The notes under the pieces are model-generated. The model ran no database searches and was not told the DNA's origin. It was given only the letters and a program-made list of their open reading frames with translations. 6,477 bases of DNA, from the NCBI GenBank assembly GCA_001304425.1, contig LJTS01000162.1, forward strand, positions 1-6,477, written 5' to 3'. Below are positions 1 to 6,249 of this stretch, piece after piece. The DNA is from Betaproteobacteria bacterium SG8_40. Lineage in GTDB: Bacteria; Pseudomonadota; Gammaproteobacteria; Burkholderiales; Eutrophovitaceae. The translations under genes and the position numbers were made by a program. The number at the start of each line of letters is the position of its first letter. Positions within the stretch are counted from its first letter, which is position 1.

Positions 1-362
1 TTCTCGGCGAGCGCGGTACGCGGCTGTCGGGCGGACAGCGCCAGCGTGTCGCGATCGCCCGCGCGATGCTGAAGAATCCCCCGGTCATGCTGCTCGACGA
101 GGCGACATCCTCCCTCGATGCGGAGAGCGAACGGCTGGTGCAGCAAGCGCTCGACGACCTGATGCGCGGGCGCACGACCATCATCATCGCTCATCGTCTC
201 GCGACGGTTCTCAAGGCCGACCGCATCGTGGTAATGGATCGCGGGCGCATCATGGCAAGCGGAACGCACGAAAGCCTGAAAAGGGAAAATGCCTTGTACG
301 CCAGACTCGCTGCATTGCAGTTCGATACACATCCGGATACCCGGGAGACAGCGCCCGGCTGA
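1..362 (+). CDS. ABC exporter (MsbA/ABCB type) ATP-binding domain, C-terminal fragment
   Basis: This is the tail of an ATP-binding cassette, read in the frame that starts at base 3 and ending at the TGA at 360-362. The upstream part, including Walker A and any fused membrane domain, lies outside the window. In order it shows the signature LSGGQRQR (bases 24-47), a Walker B strand VMLLDEATSSLD ending in the catalytic Glu and D-loop, and the H-loop IAHRL. It then has a C-terminal end (ALYARLAALQF) typical of exporters with fused membrane and nucleotide-binding domains. The family hydrolyses ATP to move lipids, peptides or drugs outward across the inner membrane. The substrate cannot be told from this fragment. 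All ATPase motifs present are intact, so this looks like a functional gene cut only by the window edge. The next gene follows after a 245-base gap. Confidence 0.93.
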   Translation, partial: LGERGTRLSGGQRQRVAIARAMLKNPPVMLLDEATSSLDAESERLVQQALDDLMRGRTTIIIAHRLATVLKADRIVVMDRGRIMASGTHESLKRENALYARLAALQFDTHPDTRETAPG

Positions 363-457
363 TCGTCAGTATGTCGCGAAGGGATTTTGCGGCACGCCGG
401 TTCGCAATGAGTATGCGAACGGCATTCGAGGAAACGCGACGGATTGCGCCTGCGCAG

Positions 458-488
458 GTTCGCGAAGAACATTCAGGCGTTCGGAATG
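458..488. promoter_or_regulatory. Cluster of short dyads upstream of the membrane-protein gene
   Basis: Within about 30 bases there are three interleaved inverted repeats: GTTC (458-461) with GAAC (467-470), GAAC (467-470) with GTTC (479-482), and CATTC (470-474) with GAATG (484-488). A further dyad, GGGAA-CA-TTCCC, lies at 543-554, and the octamer GAACATTC occurs at both 467-474 and 545-552. The 245-base gap has no credible gene. A TATCAT at 569-574 could serve as a -10 element, but no good -35 sits at the right distance. The dyads could be operator half-sites or chance, and no known regulator consensus matches. Confidence 0.2.
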
Positions 489-607
489 CGGTGTGCCGCG
501 AGAAAACCCCGGCAGGGTGGAACAGCGGGTTGTGGCGCGAACGGGAACATTCCCCGGGCCGGGAGCGGTATCATCCAACGCAGCCGACAAATATCAGGAG
601 GTAGAGC

Positions 608-1369
608 ATGTCGCAGATACTTGAGACGCTGGTTTCACTTGGCCTGCCTTCCGCGGTCGTTGCAATGGTGCTGATTGCGCTGATATTCAAGCGCGATCAC
701 GCGCAGGTTTCGATGTGGGCCGGATGGTCCGCCATCGGCCTTGTCGGCGTGATGGGGGTTGCTCAACTGGTCGAAGTATCGCGTGGAGAGATCAATGTCG
801 ATGTCACGCCCGGCAACGTGTACGCATTCGACATGTCCGGCCAGCCGGTCGCACTCGAAGTTGCCGTCACTCGCGCCGGCAGCACGATCGAAACGTTCAC
901 CGTCGACAAGATACCTGAAGGTCAGTACTCGTCCCGACGCCTTTCACTGGGCACGGAGGATGACGGATTGTCCGTACGGTTCCAGGAGCGGAAGATCGGT
1001 CGCCTGACCAGTGGGCAACTCAGCGATGCGGGCTGGCGGTCGGCGACGGATTGCGACAACGGGGACGAAGGCCAGCCGAAGTTCTGGGCGACAAACCGCG
1101 TTCACGTAGGGCAGTCACATAAACTCGGCAGGACGCCTTACGGCATGCTCAAGCTGGTGGCGAAGCGCTTTACCGGGGACGGCAAGGCAGTAGTCACGCT
1201 GCATCTCGAAGGGCACCAGGAGCCGCTACCGCAGCAGCTGGAAATTGCAAACAAGGGGCTGGGCGTGCAGAGCTTCGCCGAAGTGCCGGAGTTCTATATC
1301 GCGGTGCGCGAAGCCGATTTCACCGTGGATCCGCCGTGGGCCGCGTTCAGCGTTTTCTCCCGGCAATAA
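608..1369 (+). CDS. Uncharacterised protein with two N-terminal membrane segments
   Basis: I do not recognise this 253-residue protein. The ATG at 608 is preceded by a near-ideal ribosome site, AGGAGG (596-601), six bases away, so the start is secure. Two hydrophobic stretches, about residues 13-28 and 38-57, are separated by a short charged loop (KRDHAQ). They suggest a membrane hairpin with the rest of the protein on the same side as the N-terminus. Residues from about 60 onward form a soluble domain of roughly 190 residues, rich in alternating hydrophobic and polar residues as in beta structure. It has a single cysteine and no metal, nucleotide or catalytic motif that I can identify. It lies downstream of the ABC exporter gene in the same direction, but the 245-base gap argues for a separate promoter. 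Function unknown; coding status is well supported by the ribosome site and an open frame with ordinary composition. Confidence 0.8.
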   Translation: MSQILETLVSLGLPSAVVAMVLIALIFKRDHAQVSMWAGWSAIGLVGVMGVAQLVEVSRGEINVDVTPGNVYAFDMSGQPVALEVAVTRAGSTIETFTVDKIPEGQYSSRRLSLGTEDDGLSVRFQERKIGRLTSGQLSDAGWRSATDCDNGDEGQPKFWATNRVHVGQSHKLGRTPYGMLKLVAKRFTGDGKAVVTLHLEGHQEPLPQQLEIANKGLGVQSFAEVPEFYIAVREADFTVDPPWAAFSVFSRQ

Positions 1370-1378
1370 CGCGATGCC

Positions 1379-1397
1379 GGTTTATTCCGGATAAACC
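1379..1397 (+). terminator. Small hairpin ten bases after the stop, possible weak terminator
   Basis: GGTTTAT (1379-1385) and ATAAACC (1391-1397) pair perfectly around the five-base loop TCCGG. The hairpin begins ten bases after the TAA stop of the 253-residue protein gene. The stem is A/T-rich and no run of T follows, so it is a poor intrinsic terminator. It may instead be an RNA-stabilising hairpin or an operator. Confidence 0.3.
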
Positions 1398-1706
1398 CGA
1401 ATGTTCTTCGATGTGCAGGCCGGTACCCGCGGAAAGAGCACGCGCACGGTTCGGCAGTACTTCAGGAACTCTGCGTTCACGCCATGGCGTTTCATCTGTT
1501 TGCGCGCCAGGCGTTTCGTCGAGCCGGTCATGATCAACACGATGCAGATCAACCCGAGGCTGCACCGCAAGCCGACTTGCGACCTGGCAGAGCGGACTGT
1601 GTCAATATGCTTGTTGAGGCAAAGGTTTGTTGATTGTTCGAGGGCGTATTGCCGGGTTCCCGGGTCGGCGGTTTCGCCGCAATCGGCAAGCCGCAATCCG
1701 GATACT

Positions 1707-1714
1707 GGGAGGAA
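1707..1714 (+). promoter_or_regulatory. Ribosome binding site fixing the NHL gene start
   Basis: GGGAGGAA includes GGAGG (1708-1712), five bases before the ATG at 1718. It supports that ATG over the in-frame TTG at 1634, which has no comparable site. Confidence 0.75.
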
Positions 1715-1717
1715 CCC

Positions 1718-2824
1718 ATGTGTTATTTGTGTTCGATGAGGCGCCACCGTTTTTCTGGTGCGATCAATGCCAGAGCAAGCAGACAGCTCGAAGCCCGGTC
1801 AGCCACGAGATCGAGAGGCGATGACGCGATTGGTCTGTCTGGGCGTGTTGCGCCCGAACCGGTCATCATCGGATCGGGAGAGTACCGCTACCAGGTTGTC
1901 GAAAACTGGGGCGAACTGCCGCCCGGCATGCGTTATGTCGACGTTGCGGCGGTCTGTGTGGACAGCAAGGACCACGTCTACTTATTCAACCGCGGCGAGC
2001 ATCCGGTCATCGTGTTCGATCGTGACGGACGCTATCTGCGATCCTGGGGACAGGACATCGGGTTCACGCGGGCGCACGGCGCCTCCATCGGCCCCGACGA
2101 CCTGCTGTATCTCACCGATGACCAGGGCCACGCCGTGCGCAAGTGCACACCCGACGGCAAGGTGCTTATGACGATAGGGATGCCGAACCATCCCGCGCCG
2201 CGCTTCAGCGGCGAGCCGTTTAATCTGTGCACGCATACCGCGCTATCGCCGCAGGGCGATATTTACGTCTCGGATGGTTACCAGAACGCGCGCGTGCACA
2301 AGTATTCACCCGATGGAAAATTGTTGTTCTCTTGGGGCAGGCCGGGCACCGCGCCGGGCGAGTTCAACCTCGTGCACAACATCGCCTGCGATGACGACGG
2401 TTGGGTTTACGTGGCTGATCGCGAGAATCACCGCGTGCAGGTGTTCGACGGCAGCGGCAAATACCAGGGCCAGTGGAACAATCTTGCGCGGCCTTGCGGG
2501 CTGTTCGTCGGCCGTGGCGGGAATCCGCTGGCGATCATTGGCGAACTCGGCCCGGAAGCCGTGTCGATGTTTTCACGGGACGCGCCCAACCTGGGCCCGA
2601 GGGTCACGATTGTCGATGCACACAAGGGCGAGATTCTGGCTTATGTCGGCACCAGGCCGCTTGGCGAAGAACCCGGGCAGTTTATCGCGCCGCACGGAAT
2701 CGCAACCGATTCCCGGGGGGATGTCTACGTTGCCGAGGTGTCGAATACCTATTGGCCGATACTGTTCGGAAGCAAGCCGGATCACGAACTGCGCTGCCTG
2801 CAAAAACTCGTCCGCGTGACTTAA
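1718..2824 (+). CDS. NHL-repeat six-bladed beta-propeller protein (peptidyl-amidating-lyase-like)
   Basis: A 368-residue protein whose residues from about 58 on form a beta-propeller. Clear NHL blades are at roughly 75-111, 118-154, 171-207, 218-253 and 325-342, each with a pattern such as DDDGWVYVAD followed by a hydrophobic strand and a DG turn. A degenerate sixth blade spans about 258-310. Histidines sit at the start of several blades (H120, H173, H220, H326), as do the metal-ligand histidines of peptidyl-alpha-hydroxyglycine alpha-amidating lyase. Many bacterial proteins in this group are named after that enzyme without proven activity, so a catalytic role is only a possibility and ligand binding is equally likely. 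The first 55 or so residues are odd: they begin MCYLC (a CxxC pair), are Arg-rich, and resemble neither a standard signal peptide nor a propeller. The start rests on the ribosome site at 1707-1714; a second in-frame ATG is at 1736. The gene converges on the PilZ gene. Confidence 0.85.
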   Translation: MCYLCSMRRHRFSGAINARASRQLEARSATRSRGDDAIGLSGRVAPEPVIIGSGEYRYQVVENWGELPPGMRYVDVAAVCVDSKDHVYLFNRGEHPVIVFDRDGRYLRSWGQDIGFTRAHGASIGPDDLLYLTDDQGHAVRKCTPDGKVLMTIGMPNHPAPRFSGEPFNLCTHTALSPQGDIYVSDGYQNARVHKYSPDGKLLFSWGRPGTAPGEFNLVHNIACDDDGWVYVADRENHRVQVFDGSGKYQGQWNNLARPCGLFVGRGGNPLAIIGELGPEAVSMFSRDAPNLGPRVTIVDAHKGEILAYVGTRPLGEEPGQFIAPHGIATDSRGDVYVAEVSNTYWPILFGSKPDHELRCLQKLVRVT

Positions 2825-2871
2825 CTTAGCTCGGGACTTCACCGGTGAGGACGGCCGCGATCGTTCTCCGG

Positions 2872-2886
2872 GCCGGTTGCGCCGGC
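2872..2886. terminator. Short G+C-rich hairpin between convergent genes
   Basis: GCCGG (2872-2876) and CCGGC (2882-2886) can pair around the loop TTGCG. It lies in the 67-base gap between the convergent NHL and PilZ stop codons, where a shared terminator would be expected. The stem is only five pairs and has no T tract on either side, so support is weak. Confidence 0.2.
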
Positions 2887-2891
2887 TGTGA

Positions 2892-3236
2892 CTATCGCAT
2901 CCTTGGCGCGTAGCGATCCAGTCGGCCGGAAAAGGTCTCCTGAAGAAACAACTGAACCAGCTTGATGCTCTCTTCGTCAATTTCGATGACCCGCGCCCCT
3001 ACGTCCCCCCGCGAAGCGTGCATGACTTCGAGCTTGCAGCGGATGATCTTGCCCGGATACACCTCGCACTCGAAGTCGAGCTGCTGGCCGATTTCCAGAT
3101 TCCGGGTGCACATCAGCATGCAGCCGTTGTCGCTCATGTCCTGAAGCATGCAGGGAAACTGTTCTTTCCCATTACTCAGCGTCCCCTTGCGGGATACGGA
3201 AACTCTTGATTCGGAACGTAATTCTTGTTTGGACAT
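2892..3236 (-). CDS. Single-domain PilZ protein (c-di-GMP receptor)
   Basis: A 114-residue protein that is essentially one PilZ domain. It carries both cyclic-di-GMP binding motifs: RxxxR as R7-SES-R11, and DxSxxG as D33-M-S35-DN-G38. Beta-strand-like segments follow (QLDFECEVYPGK, CKLEVMHAS, GARVIEI) and then a C-terminal helix (about 88-102). PilZ proteins bind c-di-GMP and pass the signal to partners controlling motility, exopolysaccharide or virulence; the partner here is unknown. With both motifs intact, ligand binding is likely. I chose the ATG at 3234-3236 because the PilZ fold begins just after it, although no strong ribosome site precedes it. An in-frame ATG at 3303-3305 has AGGA eight bases upstream and would add 23 residues (MSPAMGPW...) with no PilZ similarity, so it remains a real alternative. 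The gene diverges from the molybdoenzyme operon. Confidence 0.88.
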   Translation of the reverse strand: MSKQELRSESRVSVSRKGTLSNGKEQFPCMLQDMSDNGCMLMCTRNLEIGQQLDFECEVYPGKIIRCKLEVMHASRGDVGARVIEIDEESIKLVQLFLQETFSGRLDRYAPRMR

Positions 3237-3610
3237 GACAATCGGCCGATGTGATGCTGGAAACAGCTGGATAGAAGCAAACCATGGGCCCATTGCCGGG
3301 CTCATTGCGCGATCCTGGCAGGGCGGTTCGTCCTTCTGTCATGACGCCGAACACCATCACCTGCCTGAGGGAACCTGGCGTGCGGTTGCCTGTCCCAATG
3401 GGTTTGTGCGCGATCGGACCTCAGACCGTCCCGTTCGCCGGCACGCGGCGTTGTGTTCAGTGCCATGTTGCCAGCATGACTGTAATGGGAAGTTTGCCCG
3501 GTGGTATGCGAGCGAACCGGTGTCATCGGGCCGTAGCAGTCTGTGGACCGGGATGCCGTATTGCTAACCTCTATTCAATTGAACTGCAATCAACCGAAGT
3601 GGAGACGTGG
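3237..3610. promoter_or_regulatory. Divergent intergenic region between the PilZ gene and the molybdoenzyme operon
   Basis: About 374 bases (305 if the PilZ gene starts at 3305) that must hold the promoters for both directions. Open frames crossing it show no domain. No clear sigma-70 promoter stands out: TTGCTA (3561-3566) and TGCAAT (3585-3590), 18 bases apart, are a weak candidate pair for the operon. A perfect ten-base palindrome lies near the operon start. No riboswitch-like structure was recognised. Confidence 0.5.
3574..3583. promoter_or_regulatory. Ten-base palindrome TTCAATTGAA before the operon
   Basis: TTCAATTGAA is a perfect inverted repeat 27 bases upstream of the ATG of the [2Fe-2S] subunit, in an A/T-rich patch inside the weak candidate promoter. 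It could be an operator, but a ten-base palindrome can occur by chance and I cannot name a regulator. Confidence 0.25.
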
Positions 3611-4063
3611 ATGACATCGCTGAACGTGAACGGAAAGCAGATCGAGGTAGACGTCGAAGACGACATGCCGTTGTTATGGGTATTGCGTGACGAACTGGGC
3701 CTGACCGGCACCAAATACGGTTGCGGCGTAGCCGCCTGTGGCGCCTGTACCGTGCACGTAGACGGCCAGCCGATGCGCTCCTGCGTGATGCCGGCTTCCG
3801 CGTTGGCGGGAAGAAAGATCACCACCATCGAGGCCTTGTCCGCCGATGGCAAGTCGCACCCGGTGCAGAAAGCCTGGGTGCAGCTTCAGGTGCCACAGTG
3901 TGGGTTTTGCCAGAGCGGCATGATCATGGCCGCCACGGCCCTGCTCGAAAGAAACAGCAATCCCAGCGATGCCGACATCGACGCGGCGATGACAAACATC
4001 TGCCGTTGTGGGACCTACGCGCGCGTGCGCGAGGCGATCCATCTCGCGGCGCGTTCGGTCTGA
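3611..4063 (+). CDS. [2Fe-2S] small subunit of a xanthine-oxidase-family molybdoenzyme (IorA type)
   Basis: A 150-residue electron-transfer subunit of normal family length. The N-terminal plant-type ferredoxin domain binds one [2Fe-2S] cluster through C38, C43, C46 and C58 (CGVAACGAC, then MRSC). The C-terminal helical domain binds the second through C97, C100, C131 and C133 (CGFC and CRC). All eight ligands are present. In the family it passes electrons from the molybdenum centre in the large subunit to an outside acceptor, commonly a cytochrome c in IorAB-type enzymes. It has no signal peptide, so it probably crosses the membrane folded and bound to the Tat-targeted large subunit encoded next. 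The ATG at 3611 follows GGAG (3601-3604) by six bases. An in-frame GTG at 3599 would add only four residues, and an open frame reaches back to 3284 but has no family support. The large-subunit gene begins 11 bases after its stop. Confidence 0.95.
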   Translation: MTSLNVNGKQIEVDVEDDMPLLWVLRDELGLTGTKYGCGVAACGACTVHVDGQPMRSCVMPASALAGRKITTIEALSADGKSHPVQKAWVQLQVPQCGFCQSGMIMAATALLERNSNPSDADIDAAMTNICRCGTYARVREAIHLAARSV

Positions 4064-4074
4064 GGGGGGACATC

Positions 4075-6249
4075 ATGACACACAACGCCATCAACGCAGC
4101 CATCGAGAATGTTTCCCGCCGCCACTTCCTGGTGAAGTCCGCGGCCGCCACCGGCGCACTTTCGATCGGATTCCAGTTGCCCGGCATCGCCGGCGCTGCG
4201 CCCGCGGCCGATAGCGCCCCCGAGATCACGCACTGGGTCGTCATCGAGCCGGACGACACGGTGGTGATTCGCATCGCGCGCTCCGAGCTCGGCCAGGGTT
4301 CGTTCACCGGTCTTGCGCAGCTGGTCGCCGAGGAATTGCAATGCGACTGGGGCAAGGTGCGGCCCGAATATGCCGATGTCAACATGCACATCAGGCGTAA
4401 CCGCATCTTCCAGAGCATGTCGACCGGCGGCAGCCGCAGCATCCGCGATTCGAATGAGTACATTCGCAAGGCCGGAGCCGCCGCGCGCCAGATGCTGGTG
4501 TCGGCCGCCGCAAGCCAGTGGGGCGTGCCGGCGTCCGAGTGCCGCGTGCAAGACAGCGTGATCAGTCACCCGTCCGGCAAGAGCACCACCTACGGCAAGG
4601 TCGCCGGGCTGGCGGCCACCATGGACATTCCAACCGATGTTGCTCTCAAGTCACCGGCGCAGTGGAAGATTGCCGGCACTTCGCCGGCGCGTTTCGACGT
4701 GCCGGCGAAGACCAACGGCAGCCAGATCTATGCGTCCGACGTGCGTCTGCCCGGCATGCTCTACGCATCGATCGTGCGCAGTCCCGTGTTCGGAAGCACG
4801 CTGAAAAGCTACGACGAGTCCAGGGTCCTCGGCATGCGCGGCGTGAAACAGGTTGTTGCCGACGAGGACTGGGTGGCAGTGGTTGCCGATAACTGGTGGC
4901 GCGCCAACAAGGCGCTGCTCGCGCTGCCGGTCGAGTGGGATGAGAGCGAGAATGACAATGTTTCGAGCGATTCGATCATGCAGTTCCTGCGCACCGGCAT
5001 CGATGCAACCGATGTGCCGGTAGCGCGCAAGGACGGCGACGTGGACAGCGCGTTCGCCAATGCGGCGAAAGTGGTCGAGGCGGAATACCACTCCGGCTTT
5101 CTCAACCACGCCACGATGGAGCCGCAAAACGCCGTTGCGCTCTACACCGATGACCGCCTCGAAGTCTGGTGCGGTACGCAAAACGGCGAAGCGACGATAG
5201 CGTCTGCGTCGGAAACCTCAGGCATCCCGCTGGAGAACATCATTGTCCACAAGATGCATGCGGGCGGCGGTTTTGGCCGGCGCGGCGGGCACCAGGATTA
5301 CACCAAACAAGCAGTGAAGATTGCGATGGCGATGCCGGGCACGCCGGTTCGCCTGCAGTGGTCGCGCGAAGAAGACATGCGCCAGGGCCGTTACCGGCCG
5401 GTGTCGCTGGTCAAGCTGCGCGGCGCGCTGGACAAGGACGGCAACTGGACCGCGTGGCAGGTCCGGCAAGCCGATCAGTCGATCATCATCACGGTGCGGC
5501 CGAACATGATCGAGAACGGAGTGGACCCGATCAACACGCGTTCCTTCGCCGACAATCCGTACAAGGTACCGAACTTCGTCAATGAATACGCGATGCGCAA
5601 CCCGCATGTCCCGCCGGGTTTCTGCCGCGCGGTAGCGCACACCAACAATCCCTTCTACCGGGAATGTTTCATTGATGAACTCGCGCATGCTGCCGGCAAG
5701 GACCCGTACGAATTTCGCCGGCCGTTCCTGGAGGGCACGAAGGACCTGCCGCTGCTCGACGCCGTAGCCAGGCAGATCGGGTGGGACAAGCCGGCCCCCA
5801 AGGGCGTGCACCGCGGCATCGCGGTGGTTGATTCGTATGGCAGCTACACGGCCGCGGCTGTCGAGCTTTCGGTGGAGAACGGAACCGTGATCGATGTGCA
5901 GCGCGTCGTCGTCGCAATTGACAGTGGCCACGTCGTGCATCCGGATTCGGTCAAGGGGCAGATGGAAGGCGGCGTGATCTGGGGCCTGTCGTTCATCATG
6001 CACGAGGAGATCACCATCGATAACGGCCGTGTGGTGCAAGGCAACTTCACCGATTACCCGGTGCTCAAGCTCGCGCAAACGCCGAAGATCGAACCGATCA
6101 TCATGCCCAGTGGCGGCTTCTGGGGCGGCGTCGGTGAGCCGCCGATCGGCGCGGTGATTCCGGCGATCGGCAACGCCCTGTTCGCGGCGACTGGAAAGCG
6201 CATCCGTTCGATGCCGCTGAAGAATCATGGGTTCAGCTACAAGACCTGA
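4075..6249 (+). CDS. Tat-exported molybdopterin-binding large subunit, xanthine oxidase family (IorB type)
   Basis: A 724-residue catalytic subunit expected to hold a molybdopterin cytosine dinucleotide cofactor and to hydroxylate an N-heterocycle or oxidise an aldehyde. It opens with a twin-arginine signal, SRRHFLVK (R15-R16), a hydrophobic stretch to about residue 40 and Ala-rich candidate cleavage sites (about 41-45), pointing to the periplasm. Family motifs in order are GQG (73-75), TGGS (117-120), MEPQN (348-352), GGGFGRR (397-403), the FIDELAHAAGKDP segment (532-544) and GVGEPPIG, whose E688 corresponds to the catalytic Glu (Glu1261 of bovine xanthine oxidase). The segment around 515-531 reads GFCRAV...RECF; as I recall, many relatives have Trp where C517 is and Ser where C531 is. 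The start follows the ribosome site AGGGGGGA (4063-4070) by four bases; an open frame back to 3721 only shadows the small-subunit gene. No FAD subunit or cytochrome c is encoded nearby. Substrate unknown. Confidence 0.95.
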   Translation: MTHNAINAAIENVSRRHFLVKSAAATGALSIGFQLPGIAGAAPAADSAPEITHWVVIEPDDTVVIRIARSELGQGSFTGLAQLVAEELQCDWGKVRPEYADVNMHIRRNRIFQSMSTGGSRSIRDSNEYIRKAGAAARQMLVSAAASQWGVPASECRVQDSVISHPSGKSTTYGKVAGLAATMDIPTDVALKSPAQWKIAGTSPARFDVPAKTNGSQIYASDVRLPGMLYASIVRSPVFGSTLKSYDESRVLGMRGVKQVVADEDWVAVVADNWWRANKALLALPVEWDESENDNVSSDSIMQFLRTGIDATDVPVARKDGDVDSAFANAAKVVEAEYHSGFLNHATMEPQNAVALYTDDRLEVWCGTQNGEATIASASETSGIPLENIIVHKMHAGGGFGRRGGHQDYTKQAVKIAMAMPGTPVRLQWSREEDMRQGRYRPVSLVKLRGALDKDGNWTAWQVRQADQSIIITVRPNMIENGVDPINTRSFADNPYKVPNFVNEYAMRNPHVPPGFCRAVAHTNNPFYRECFIDELAHAAGKDPYEFRRPFLEGTKDLPLLDAVARQIGWDKPAPKGVHRGIAVVDSYGSYTAAAVELSVENGTVIDVQRVVVAIDSGHVVHPDSVKGQMEGGVIWGLSFIMHEEITIDNGRVVQGNFTDYPVLKLAQTPKIEPIIMPSGGFWGGVGEPPIGAVIPAIGNALFAATGKRIRSMPLKNHGFSYKT

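Larger units (their letters stand above)
1370..1717. other. Gene-poor interval between the membrane protein and the NHL gene
   Basis: About 350 bases with no convincing gene. Open frames cross it on both strands (for example 1382-1747 minus and 1401-1739 plus), but they overlap one another, lack ribosome sites and encode no recognisable domain. It looks less G+C-rich than the flanking genes. It contains a small hairpin at its left end and, at its right end, the ribosome site of the NHL gene. The promoter for the NHL gene should lie here, but I cannot point to a good -35/-10 pair. A small RNA or a short basic protein on the minus strand (about 49 codons, 1382-1531) cannot be excluded. Confidence 0.5.

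Noticed and set aside
363..607. Several overlapping short open frames between the ABC exporter and the membrane-protein gene
   Set aside because: They lie in different frames on both strands, have no ribosome sites, and encode Arg-rich low-information sequences typical of G+C-rich non-coding DNA.
1634..1717. TTG start at 1634 for the NHL gene, giving 28 more residues
   Set aside because: It has no ribosome site and the extra residues look non-coding, whereas the ATG at 1718 has GGGAGGA at ideal spacing.
1382..1747. Minus-strand open frame of 121 codons
   Set aside because: It starts with GTG without a ribosome site, overlaps the NHL gene start, and contains no recognisable domain. Only its last 49 codons were kept as a remote possibility.
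3376..3390. Sigma-54-like TGG...TTGCC in the divergent intergenic region
   Set aside because: The GG and GC are nine bases apart rather than ten, and sigma-54 promoters tolerate little change in this spacing. TGGCAGG...TTCGT, starting at about 3316, has CG instead of GC.
3284..3610. In-frame upstream extension of the [2Fe-2S] subunit containing a CxxCH (CVQCH, 3452-3466) like a heme c site
   Set aside because: The small subunit family starts at the ATG at 3611, which has its own ribosome site. The extension has no signal peptide or cytochrome fold, so the CxxCH is probably chance in non-coding DNA.
3721..4074. Upstream extension of the large-subunit frame across the small-subunit gene
   Set aside because: The region is the small-subunit gene in another frame. 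The Tat signal and the AGGGGGGA ribosome site place the true start at 4075.
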